64,000 bases of DNA, taken from assembly GCF_016808335.1 (NCBI RefSeq), contig NC_053139.1:37878464-37942463 (forward strand), in the 5' to 3' direction. The position numbers and the translations under genes are program-made. This DNA is from Panicum virgatum. Lineage: Eukaryota > Streptophyta > Magnoliopsida > Poales > Poaceae. The notes beneath the pieces are model-generated. The model made no database searches. It worked only from the letters and a program-made list of their open reading frames with translations, and had not been told where the DNA came from. Below are positions 54,673 to 64,000 of the stretch, piece by piece (the first letter of the stretch is position 1; the number at the start of each line of letters is the position of its first letter).

Positions 54673-57600
54673 AATGGGCTTACCCTCGTTCGTGCGCGCT
54701 GTTGCGAGATCCGCTCCAAGTCCCCCGCCGCCATCGATGTCATGCGAGGTGTACGTCGGGGTGGTAATGGACTATGACCTTAATGATCTCTTCATAGCTT
54801 AATATAGTTCTTAAATTTTTTTAGCTCAAATTTATATAGTATTAGAGGTCGGTTCTTATAAGACCCAGCTCTTAAATTCTCTAGATCATATTCCAATACC
54901 CTTTACCAGTTACCACTACTAGTGTACGTCACGAGCCGGGTGAGATGAGATAATCAGATCATCCCCACCCGACCCGACCCGACCCAGGCACGAACGCACA
55001 CGCACGTAGCCAGTTTTCTTGGTGAGTCGTCAGCCTCAGGGCACTTATTTCCTGGTCGAGGAAAAAAGGACGGCGGCGTCGGCACGGCGGAGGTCTCGCT
55101 CTGAGGTTTCACGGGCGAATGATAAGCAGCAGCAGAGCGGGCCGTGCACCGGGCACGTCGTCGAAGACCGGCCGGAAGTCCAAGCGCCTCTGATTCTACG
55201 CGAGACCACCTCGCGGGGGGGGGGGGGGGGGGGGGGCACAGGGTTGGTTGCGCGGGAGGAGGAGGTCAGGAGGAGTGGTGGCGTGGGAGGAGGTCAGGAG
55301 GAGGAGGCTCCACGTCGGCTGTCGCGTGGTGGTTACGACCACGACGAGCGAGGGCGCGCCTGCTGTGGTAGACTAGTAGCTGCTCGGCCTGGCGCCCTGG
55401 CTCTATGGGTATGGCTGCCTGGCAACAAGCCGAGCTGCCTGGCTACTCTGGTAGCGTGTGCAACGGCGGCGGCGGCGGCCGGCGACCGGGCCGGCCTCTC
55501 TACACTACAGCTATAGCGGGCGGCCCGCCGTCGGCCGGCCACGCCTGCCATGCCCGCACGGGCGTCGCCGCCGCCGCCGCTAGCTGCTGCGTCGACACGG
55601 GAACATGACATGCTGCGCGGAAAGGTAGCGGTGACGATAAAATTAAAGGAAATGTGGTGTGGCTTGTTCAGCACTGTCGTCTCCTCCACAGAACATGGCA
55701 GGTTCCCAGGCGCGTGTACTTTTTCTCCCGCTCCTGTGCGGCGCGACGCTGATGATTCTGGCCTGGGTCGGCCCGGCCGTCGTCCACGCCGGGTCCTCCT
55801 CGTTGTCTGGCCGCCCCACCGTGGCTAGAGAACACGTTCCTTGCACTCAACTTCTTCATTATTATTTTTTTCTAAAAAAATACAACACAGGCAGATGCTA
55901 ACTTATATCGCTTTGTTGAGCTGGCTGCGACTGATGGCTGGTGCTGATTTGCTGTGAGAAAAAATAAAGCTGGCTGGTTGGTAGTTGGTGGCTGTTTCTG
56001 ATTTGGTGTGAGAAAAAATACTGTTGCTTGTTGCCAACAGAATAGAGTGTGAATACACGCATACAAACTTTATCTCTATAAACTCCTCCGAAAGACGAGC
56101 CAGTAGATTCTCGAGATTGACAAAGTCATCACTGATGCTCGTGAATAACACTGATTGTATATTGGAATAAATTTTAAAAAATACGAGCACCATTGCCGAG
56201 TCTAAGGGCTGGTGGCTAAGAAAACATTATCAGCTGAGCTACGCTCATTTCAACCTGTAACGAGCGGTCTAACGATCATCTGCCGAGAGAGGTTAGATAT
56301 ATGTACAGTACCTCGAATATTATTTTGACGGGTGTTTATACTTGGATTGGATATTTCATCCGCAAGAATACACGATACTTCATCCACACGAAGTCACTGA
56401 GCTGCCAAGAGAAGATTTTTTTTTTATATTACTATTCTTGGAGCCTGCGGATTTCTCATTTCTGGAGTAGGGCCCAAGCCCTGAATCCGTTTCTAACTTT
56501 TGAGTCACGATGTTGTTTAGGCCCAGTTAGTTTCTTGGAAAGTTAGGCCGTGCCTGAAACTAGTGGGCTTTAGCTCATGTACAGTTGACTTGAAATGGGC
56601 CCGAACACACTTTCTCCGCCATGTAATCCGCGCTGCTCTGCCGTCTCGCCGCCACGGCCGCTCTCCGGCGAGTTCCTGGTCTTGGTCTCTTGGATGCGCA
56701 TGTGTTGGTTCGAATGGGCCCGACGCGAGCTTCATGCCTTCATCTCCTTTTTGCGGCGCCAAATTGATGTCTTTCTTCTCCGCGGTTTGGACCTCCTGAA
56801 ACCGTCTGTTTCTCCATCCATGGCGAATCCATCAGATGTTGGATGCGCCTTCCTTGCGCGAAAGGGATGGAGATGCATCTGCTCCAAACAACCGAGAATT
56901 CGTGCCGCGTCCCAGTTCTTCGTATCTATGCGTCATTGTCGGTTGGTCTGTCAGAGAAGATTATTCAGTATAGGATGCATAGAAATGTGGTTGAGTAGGA
57001 TTATTGTTTGCTTCGTAATTCCCGTAAGTATGACTTATTCAGTGTATGATGAAGAATCTGCATGTATCAGGAGAGTGATAAATTATTTCCTCAAAAGAAA
57101 TTATCTGTGTGTTTGCCGACTGATCAGCTGAGATTTTGGAGGAAACTGAAAACAGATTTACCAATGGACAACAGCAGATTGCTCTTAAGATTTCCTCTCT
57201 TTTTTTCCCTCCTGGAGAACGAGCTGCAACATCCCAACTGTGATTCTGTGAACCTGATGCGTCCAATGGAATTGATCTACCATTTCAGCATCTAGTAATT
57301 GTGCTGATTGGGCTCTTCTCTTCTGCATTTTTCTCAAGTAAAGGAAGAAATGTTCAGGCATTCTGCATGTCTGAACTTTGAACTGTCAAATTGGTCTGCC
57401 AGCAGTATTCAAACTTCTCTGGGTCTCGCTGTAACTGTCAAATTCATTGGCTTGCCTTGTTAGTGTGTTAGAGGCAGTGCGAACAGCCGAACATGGCACA
57501 AGATGGGCCTGCGGTTGCATAGCGCGGGTGAAAAGTGGATGGGAGGGAGAAACCATGAGCTGACTGTGGAAGTCATCCTTGCATCCGATGATGTCCGGCG

Positions 57601-57974
57601 AGGAAGTTGTCTTGCCATGTTCCAGTCCATTGCATTCAGAAAAATACAGACAGAATACGCATACACCCGCTACTGCAGGTTCTACTGCTATGCCCGGTTA
57701 TCAAGCGCATTGCCATTCGTGCCCCCACCCAATACTTGTGGTATCTCCGTTGATCTCGGCTCAATGCAGAGTGACGAGCACCAAGTCTGAATATTTTCTT
57801 GGCTGTTTTGGTTTTATAAATAGTGCTGCTCTGTTGCTGGAAAATTACAGGAGTTAAAAAACATCTTATTCTTATCCTGCCGGTGCCAGATAGATTAGTA
57901 GTGCAGACAATCATGAGCTGCCACATACGAACCCATTCGGGTCTTGTTCAGTTATATGTGATCTATTCCGGGTC
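54673..57974. other. Intergenic, no supported gene
   Basis: Contains a pentanucleotide run gacccgacccgacccgaccc at about 54970, the second poly-G tract (55215-55236), and two near copies of ctgatttggtgtgagaaaaaata at 55945 and 55998 that look like parts of another small transposon. GC-rich frames at 55019-55830 and 56560-57130 have no known motif. 56600-56960 could be a first exon, but nothing downstream supports this. Confidence 0.35.
55215..55236 (+). repeat. Poly-G tract, 22 bases
   Basis: Uninterrupted run of G followed by gcacaggg, in a purine-rich stretch with ggaggagg repeats to 55310. Confidence 0.9.
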
Positions 57975-58240
57975 GGGAATAATAGGTATAACAAGAGACT
58001 CATGATAGATACAATAAAAGATCAAAATTTATTCCGGACTGGAAATTGTAACAAATTAGACTCATAATAGGTACAACAAGAGACTAGAATTGATTCCACA
58101 CCCCTCGACTCATAGATTGATTCTCAGTATCTTATTGTACATATCATGAGTATATTTTATTGCAATTAGTTCTCGACCCGAAATAAATCCTGGTCTCTTA
58201 TTGTACCTATCATAAGATTTTTTTTTATGAGATGTACCTA
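57975..58240. mobile_element. Palindromic MITE-like element
   Basis: Left arm (…cataataggtacaacaagag, near 58062) pairs with the right arm (ctcttattgtacctatcata, near 58195), and the wider arms also match in reverse over about 100 bp. Ends are not sharp. No coding capacity. Confidence 0.6.
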
Positions 58241-58627
58241 TCATGAGTTAGTGGTGAAAATTTTAAACGAAGATCGGCCCGAGACTCATCTTGTTCTAGG
58301 TTGAAGTGCACCGAAGTGTTCAGCTCTAGTCTTCCATTGCAGAAGGGCAAAGCTAGCTTTGTGCCACCGTTGCATGAATGACACATGTGAGCTGCATCTT
58401 GTGGCATGCATCGTGTGACTATAGAAGGGCACGTCATGGCTGCTGTGGCTTACCAGCTTTTGATTTACCGATCAGGCTGGCCGGAATTGCAGCTTGTAAT
58501 GCAATGTTTGTATGTGTGCATGATCACAAAAGGAAAGGGGTCTCTTGATGATCTCAGGAAGCTAACAAAGCTCAGTTGTGTGTGCTTTAGTTTTTCAGAG
58601 TCCTTAGAAGTCAGAAAAAAACTTGCA

Positions 58628-59075
58628 TTCTTCAGTATAAGCTGCACAGTTATGTGCTTTGGTATGCTATTCTTTTGCAATTTTATTGAAAAATGGAAGA
58701 TCCTAAAAACATGTGATCCTGCCGGATAAATCAATATGGTTTTAGTATGAGATGCATAGTTATTGGTTTAGTAAGCTGCTTTTCCCTTTCACAGTTTTAT
58801 TGAAAAATGGAAGGTCCTAAGAACATCCCGTTTCCCAAAGGAAAAATCAACATACAAGATGCACGGCTATGTAGCTCAATAAGCTGCTTTTCTCCTTCAC
58901 AATTTTATTGAAATACGAAGGTCATGAAAACACCTGATCCTGCCCGTTAAACATTGTTTCAGTATAAGATGCACAATTATGTGGTTCATTAAGCTGCTTT
59001 TCTCCTTCGCAATTTTATTGTAAAATGGAAGGTCGTAAAACATATAGGATTCTGCCGGATAAATCAACATTGCTA
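58628..59075. repeat. Tandem repeat, period 106-116 bp, four copies
   Basis: The core cattttattg-type string (caattttattgaaaaatgg) recurs at about 58677, 58793, 58899 and 59009. Each unit also has agtataagatgcacagttat, taagctgctttt and atcctgccggataaatcaa. Units differ by 10-20 percent, so the array is old. Confidence 0.8.
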
Positions 59076-59443
59076 AATTCAGAACTCCAAAAGCTGAACT
59101 AGGTTGCAAGCTCGTGATGTTGCCTTCTATTATCTTCCAATCAACTTGCAGGGGTGCAATTCTTGTGTGAACTTGCAATTTCTAAATCAAGCCTCTAAAA
59201 TGGTAAAAGGCAGTACAACTGTCTTCATGAGCTAGATCCAGCGTCATGGTTGCTGCACTACTGGTTCTGCTGTACAGCATAGTAGTATCACCATTTTCTT
59301 CATGCTGTCGTCATGTTGCTAGTTGAAGGCACTGGGAACACCTTGCACCTGAGTTACAACATTGAGCATCGCACCGCTGGCCTGGTGAGCATCCTTATTT
59401 TTTTTGGATTGGGTCCAACCCATCTAGTATTGGGTTGAGGGTT

Positions 59444-59608
59444 AGGTTCAACTAGGGTGCCAATGAGTGATCTTAGGAGCACCTCCAATCATCTTTAATT
59501 CAAAATATTGTAAATGTAATATTATTTTGAAAAACTAATACAATATTTTGAACTAAATAGAATTGGATGTGCACCTAAGAGTTATCCACTTGCACCCTAA
59601 GTTCAACC
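59444..59608. mobile_element. Short palindromic MITE, 165 bp
   Basis: Left ggttcaactagggtgcc pairs with right tgcaccctaagttcaacc. Inner caaaatattg and caatattttg also pair, so almost the whole element is one inverted repeat. Confidence 0.65.
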
Positions 59609-60189
59609 TCCTTTTTATTACACGATGGAATGGCTGCCTTTTTAACACTGTTAGCAACAGTCATCAACAGGTCTCATTTGTCATCCTCTTTTTTTATACA
59701 GACCTCGTCACCTTCCTCAGACCGCAGGCCACCTGAGCTCCCTGCCGCATGCCCGCACCTCCCAAGCTCCCCGTGCCGCCGTGTACAGGGCTCGATCGAG
59801 TTTACAAAACCGGTGGGAACCGGTCCGGTTTGACCGATTACCGGTCAAACCGGTCCGGCCCGATTCCGGTTTGGACGATCCAAATTCAAAATTCAAATTT
59901 TAATTCAAAAAAATAAAAAAATTTCTAAAAATACTTCAAGGCGCGATGAATCCAATGGTGTCAAATTTTCTCAAAAATTCGTTCATTTAGTATAATTTGC
60001 GGAATTTTGAAGTTAAATAAAAAAAAAAACCGACGGCCCATTAAGGCCCACGGCGCTCTGGCGAGGTAGATAGGGTTCTGGACAGAGATGGGAGGGGTCG
60101 CGCGACCCCTAGAACCCTTCCGCCCCCCACCCGCTCCCTGTCCGCCGCTCCTAGGAGGCGACCGGCGCCCGCAGCCGGGAAGCCGCCCG

Positions 60190-60320
60190 CCGAGCCCGGC
60201 TAGCCGGCCGGTTAGTCCGGTAAGCCGGCCCGGCCTCGGATCTGCTCTCCGACCGGCGCGCAGGGGCGGTTAGCCGGCCGGTACGAGCGGCTAGCCGGCC
60301 GGTATAGCCGGTAAGCCGGT
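60190..60320. repeat. Cluster of tagccggccggt motifs
   Basis: At least five near copies of the palindromic gccggccggt string within 130 bp, in the leader of the hAT element. Such repeats can bind hAT transposase, but that is inference here. Confidence 0.7.
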
Positions 60321-60365
60321 GCGACCGGGAGAGAAGGTAAGAAGTGAAATTTTTTTAATAGAATG

Positions 60366-60525
60366 ATTGGTTAGGTGTACGATTTAGAATATTAGATGAT
60401 TTATTTTAGGATTTAGGTTAGAGTTAGGTGTATGGCTGATATGTTTTAGGTTTTAGGTAAGATTTAGGTGTAGGAATTAGGATGTAGGTAAGATTTAGGT
60501 GTAGGATTTAGGATTTTATTTATAT
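60366..60525. repeat. Short tandem repeats of 'gatttaggtgtagga' type
   Basis: Repeated taagatttaggtgtaggat and variants over 160 bp in the probable intron or leader before the transposase exon. Confidence 0.7.
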
Positions 60526-60564
60526 GATTGATATGTTTTTGTTGTCCATGTATGCAGATAGACA

Positions 60565-60949
60565 ATGGTAGGCAGAGATGTTGTATGGGAACACGGTGAA
60601 AATCTTTATCCCGGATGGCGATGCAACTATTGTCATACGTAGAAAGGATGAGGTGGTGCGACTAGATTGAAACAACATTTGGCTGGGCGCGGGGCAGAGG
60701 TGGTACATTGCAGGAATGTGCCACCTGATGTGCGGGACTTCTTTCAGCGTGAGATTGATAGGGCAAAGAAGGCAACTGCTGACCGGGCCCGAGAGAGATT
60801 GAGACGGGAGAAGTCTGCAGCAGAGGGAACTATCCCGGTGATGAAGAAGATGAGGAGGCTCAGGTGCAGCGTGCCATAGATCTATCGAGAGCGGAAGTAG
60901 AGTTTCGACGGGGGTGGAACAGAGAGGAGGTGCTTATCAGCGTGGAGAG
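60565..60949 (+). pseudogene. hAT transposase N-terminal exon with BED zinc finger, broken
   Basis: Opens MVGRDVVWEHGENLYPGW, then the zinc ligands CNYC and later HLAGRGAEVVHC, the pattern of the BED finger of hAT transposases, which binds the element's ends. VPPDVRDFFQREIDRAKKAT follows. In-frame TAG (60643) and TGA (60652) fall inside the finger. A one-base shift near 60830 moves the rest (…DEEDEEAQVQRAIDLSRAEV) to another frame. Truncated at 60949 by the copia LTR, so no catalytic or dimerisation domain is present in the window. Confidence 0.75.
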
Positions 60950-61137
60950 TGTAGAGAAAATGGCCTCTCATGCCATATTTCAATATAATGTTTTGGCGAT
61001 TGATGACACACACAACACTTGGACTAATATATGTGTTAAGATGATCATTATCAGGCTTACAGGTCCAAGGGATGAAAAGATACAAAACCCCGAAGAAATC
61101 AGGTCGAAAGGACCAAGACAGAGGTAATTTGCTCTCA

Positions 61138-61515
61138 CTAGTTAAACCGGCGTCAGGCAAATTACACTCACCGGTGCAATGGGCTCAGAGAAGACTCAGT
61201 TAGAAGAGTGCACCGGATGAACCGACGAGGAGCAGAGTGAAGGCGTTAGTGCAATAAACCCAGAAGCTGAGGCTAGGGTTTTGCGTCGGTTGAACCGACG
61301 ATGCCTGAAGACAAGTGTCGGTGTAGTTGTCCAGAGACTCCATTTTTTGGGGTTTCTGAGCTTACATACACCGGTTAAACCGACGATGAATTCAAGAGCG
61401 TCGGTGCAATTGATCAAGTAGCCGTTGGAGCAGTAACGGCTAGTCGGCTGGGAAAATGCACTCACCGGTTAAACCAGCGATGACGATTTTCCTGAGCGTC
61501 GGATTAACCAGTGCT
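61138..61515 (+). repeat. Array of accggttaaaccgacg motifs in the copia LTR
   Basis: Full or near-full copies start at 61210, 61368 and 61463, with shorter ones at 61143, 61281, 61315, 61399 and 61496. They lie directly upstream of the TATA box. Confidence 0.75.
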
Positions 61516-61563
61516 AAGGAAATCTGTCAGCTTTTCTTAACGGCTAGTTTTGGAGGGTTGGGC

Positions 61564-61572
61564 TATATATAT
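61564..61572 (+). promoter_or_regulatory. TATA box of right-hand copia LTR
   Basis: TATATATAT in ttgggctatatatatccc, about 50 bp after the last motif of the array. Confidence 0.65.
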
Positions 61573-62397
61573 CCCACCCCACGCCTCATTTGGTGAGTGC
61601 TGGAGTTGCTGAAGAGATAGAGCAGTCTACTACACTTGAAGAACACCTCCAACCACCATAAAGTTTCATTGTACATCATATAAGCTTAAGCACATTTGTG
61701 AGAGTGCTTATTGCTTGATTAGGCTTAGCTCTTGAGAGAGCAAGCTTGAGAGAAGCCTTGCTGCGGCAAGCAATCATTGTAATCGTCGTGTGACCCTCCG
61801 ACTTGGTGTGGAGCGGCAACGATACTTTGTGCGGGGAAGGAGACCCCTCTTGGTGAGAAGCTCCAATAGTGAAGACGGTGCCGTTGGTGACGCTTCAAGA
61901 GAGATGGTGGCGGTGACCTTGTCTTGATGACTTGGCGTCACTTAGCCTTTGCTTGTCGGAAGCCTTGGTGGCGAACGCAAGACGTGATCAAGCGAAGAGA
62001 CTCGGCATCACACTTGTTCTTGTTGGACAAGTGACCGTGGACGTAGGGAGGGACTTGGTGTCCTAACCGAACCACGTTAAATCGTGTGTCTTGGTGTCTT
62101 CACGGGAGTTTGCATATTCTCTCCCTTACCTCTTTACTTACCGTATTACGTTTCCGCATTTACTCTATCTTGCGTGCCTTCGCTTTCCTAGTTAGTTTGA
62201 TTAGGATTGGCTATAGGTTGCAAGTCTTATGGGGTAAGTAGAGAGTAGTATAGATAAATCTTAGTCATAACTAGCATGTGTAGGACGTGTTAGGTTTATC
62301 TTATGCAAGTAGTTTGAGCCCTAGGTTAGAAAGCGAATTAGCGACCCTATTCACCCCCTCCCCCTCTAGGGTCGGACACCCCGGTGATCCTTACAAT

Positions 62398-62409
62398 TGG
62401 TATCAGAGC
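62398..62409 (+). promoter_or_regulatory. Primer-binding site of right-hand copia
   Basis: TGGTATCAGAGC two bases after the LTR end, Met-tRNA type. Confidence 0.9.
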
Positions 62410-62521
62410 ATGGTCTCACACCTCTTACGAGGATTAGCCAACTCCATTGGTAAATTTGTGAGAAAGCTTGTAGGAGACCCGTCGACTTCACCGTCGAGTG
62501 AGTATCATGTCCGGGGAAGGG

Positions 62522-64000
62522 ATGAGTACCGATAGGGCTCCGTTTTTTGATGGCACGGGTTTTCCACGATGAAAAGTGCTTATGCAAGCACACCTTCAAG
62601 CCCGGGGGCTTGATGTTTGGCGTGTCACCGAGGTTGGCAAGAAAAATGAGACTAAAGCCGAGCGACAATATGATGCTATTGCAAAATCTTCTCTATGGTC
62701 CACTTTATGTGATAGTGTGTTTAATCGTGTTTATGCTTGTGAAGATGCTCATAAGCTATGGACGCAAATCGTCGAGAATCATGAGGGCACAAAGGATGTT
62801 GCAAATCAAAAATATCATATTCTCGGCGAGGAGCTTAGTAGCTTTAAACAACTTCCAAATGAAAATGCTCATGACATGTACTCACGATTAAATATTCTTG
62901 TCAATGAAATTAATGCCTTAGGTCTCAATCAAGTTGAGGATTGGGAGATTAACCGAAAAATCCTCCGAAGTCTTCGCAAGCCCGACTACGACATCATCAA
63001 CTCACTCTTGCAAAAAGAAGACTTGGTCAAGCTTACACTAAACCAAGTTATCAATCAAATCATCGCCCATGAATATAGTATGGGGATGACAAAGAAGAAG
63101 GAGCAATAGTCCACCTCTTCTTCAAGCCACAAGAGTCTCGCCGCCAAGCACTCATGCAAGCACCAACCAAGGCGACAAGACTCATCAACCTCAAGTGAAC
63201 AAGAAGAAGAGGATGAGGAAGATAGTGATGATGAATCAAGTTCAAGTGATGAAGAATATCCAAGGGCCGTGCTATACCACCACCGCAAGATTACCGAGCA
63301 TGTACATGAGCTCTATGAGCTTGGGTACAAAACACTCATTAGAGGGAGTGCGGTTGTGATGGAGAAGATGGCGAAGAAAAAGAACAAGTCAAGACCCCAA
63401 GCTCTCTCCGCCATCTACAAGCCCAAGATAGGTGGTGAAATCTCAAGTAAAAAGAACAACAAAAATTCCAAGAGCTCCACCACTCATCGCCCACGAAGGA
63501 CATCACCACCACCCATGTGTCTTATGGCACTAGGTAATAACGATGTAAGTGATGACTCCTCCTCCAATGATGAATCCGATGTTGAAACTGATGAAACTAG
63601 TGAGATGATGACACTTCTTTATAATCAACAAGAACATCTCACTAAACAAAATAAAGAAATCAAAGCTCTCAAGGCTAAAGAAAAACTTCATGCTTCATTT
63701 GTCTCAAGATATGAGAACTTGCTAAACAAATTCAATTTGTTAGAGAATGAGCATAAAGAACTTAAAATAAAATATGAGAGCTTTGAATCTAAAAGTGAAT
63801 CATCATCGGATAAATCATTTCCTTGCAATATTCCTTGTGCTATTCCCATTGTCAAGGTAGATGCGTCTACCTCTTGTGATCTAACCCCTTGCAATGAGAA
63901 TGTGATTGTAGAAACATGTGATGATCTCATTGCTAAGGAAAATGATAAGCTCAAACAAGAGGTAGAAAGGCTAATGGCGGACTTGAGGCGGCTCAAAGGA
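62522..64000 (+). pseudogene. Copia gag, partial, with TGA and TAG interruptions
   Basis: The ATG at 62522 opens MSTDRAPFFDGTGFPR, the usual F-DGT-F start of copia Gag. A TGA at 62570-62572 falls where the family has a tryptophan codon (a G-to-A change). Next come QAHLQARGLDVWRVTE, AYDAHKLW-like CEDAHKLWTQIVENHEGTKD, and LRSLRKPDYD…LTLNQVINQIIAHE (UBN2-type region to about 63090). A TAG at 63107-63109 follows. The frame then continues open with an acidic Ser-rich segment, and a coiled coil (EHLTKQNKEIKALKAKEKLH, 63630-63790) to the window end. The zinc knuckle and pol are not reached. Confidence 0.82.

Larger units (their letters stand above)
59786..60949 (+). mobile_element. hAT transposon, left part, interrupted by a copia element
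   Basis: Left end CAGGGCTCGATCGAG at 59786, followed by subterminal ccggtccggtttgaccg repeats of the kind seen in grass hAT elements, then a GC-rich leader with many tagccggccggt copies (60190-60320). A BED-finger transposase exon starts at 60565. The element is cut at 60949 by a copia LTR; the right part lies beyond the window. Confidence 0.65.
60950..62395 (+). repeat. 5' LTR of right-hand copia (1446 bp)
   Basis: Starts TGTAGAGAAAATGGCCTC and ends GTGATCCTTACA, with TG…CA termini, followed at once by the primer site. It contains the accggttaaaccgacg motif array and a TATA box. Confidence 0.88.
60950..64000 (+). mobile_element. Ty1/copia element (Sirevirus-like?), runs off right edge
   Basis: 5' LTR 60950-62395, primer site and gag are present; pol and the 3' LTR lie outside. 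It is inserted into the hAT transposon; the left target bases are gagag. The long Gag with coiled-coil tail fits Sirevirus-type copia elements, a tentative label. Confidence 0.85.

Noticed and set aside
60190..60525. Regular short repeats as a CRISPR array
   Set aside because: Units are adjacent or overlapping with no unique spacers, and the genome is a plant's.
4084..62409. tggtatcagagc strings as tRNA gene fragments
   Set aside because: Each lies two bases from an LTR end, so they are primer-binding sites; no cloverleaf is present.

Overview
The window is nuclear DNA of a grass (Poaceae, probably panicoid), almost all of it nested transposable elements. This rests on Ty1/copia and Ty3/gypsy LTR elements of grass types, grass MITEs, and one clear host gene: a SHINE-clade AP2/ERF transcription factor whose intron falls inside the AP2 domain. 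No CRISPR array, operon, rRNA or tRNA gene was seen.

Region 1 (1-22973) is a deep nest. A PIF/Harbinger-like DNA transposon (remnant 22014-22973, minus) was hit by a copia element (minus; its 5' LTR is 19273-22013). The copia gag was then hit by a chromodomain Ty3/gypsy element (plus, 1331-18801). The first of that element's two paralogous pre-gag ORFs was in turn hit by another gypsy element, of which only a 4.4-kb solo LTR remains (4684-9072). Bases 1-1330 repeat 20803-22132 without indels and join the gypsy LTR at a 2-bp microhomology. This is the junction expected of a roughly 20.8-kb tandem duplication whose first copy lies mostly upstream of the window.

Region 2 (22974-29714) holds two MITEs, a 1.1-kb solo LTR with TATA box, and weak exon-like remains of an unidentified plus-strand gene (GC-rich first exon near 26.0-26.2 kb).

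Region 3 (29715-43863) is a 5'-truncated LINE split by a 12-kb Tat-lineage gypsy element (minus, 30600-42645, target duplication ggcag). The Tat element has degraded gag-pol with two RNase H-like regions, a 100-bp tandem repeat, and a multi-exon gene on the opposite strand with its own TATA box.

Region 4 (43864-59785) contains a small hAT element, a 1.9-kb solo LTR with a perfect target duplication, the SHINE-like gene (minus, 50142-49275, two exons, 230 aa), two long poly-G tracts, a cluster of four MITEs and a 110-bp tandem repeat.

Region 5 (59786-64000) is an hAT transposon with a broken BED-finger transposase exon, interrupted by a plus-strand copia element that runs off the right edge.

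Retroelement coding regions are mostly broken by single stop codons, nearly all of which can be explained by C-to-T (or, on the other strand, G-to-A) changes. LTR divergences counted by eye are about 1.2-1.6 percent, so the main insertions are young. All counts are by eye, and family names rest on motifs, not database searches.
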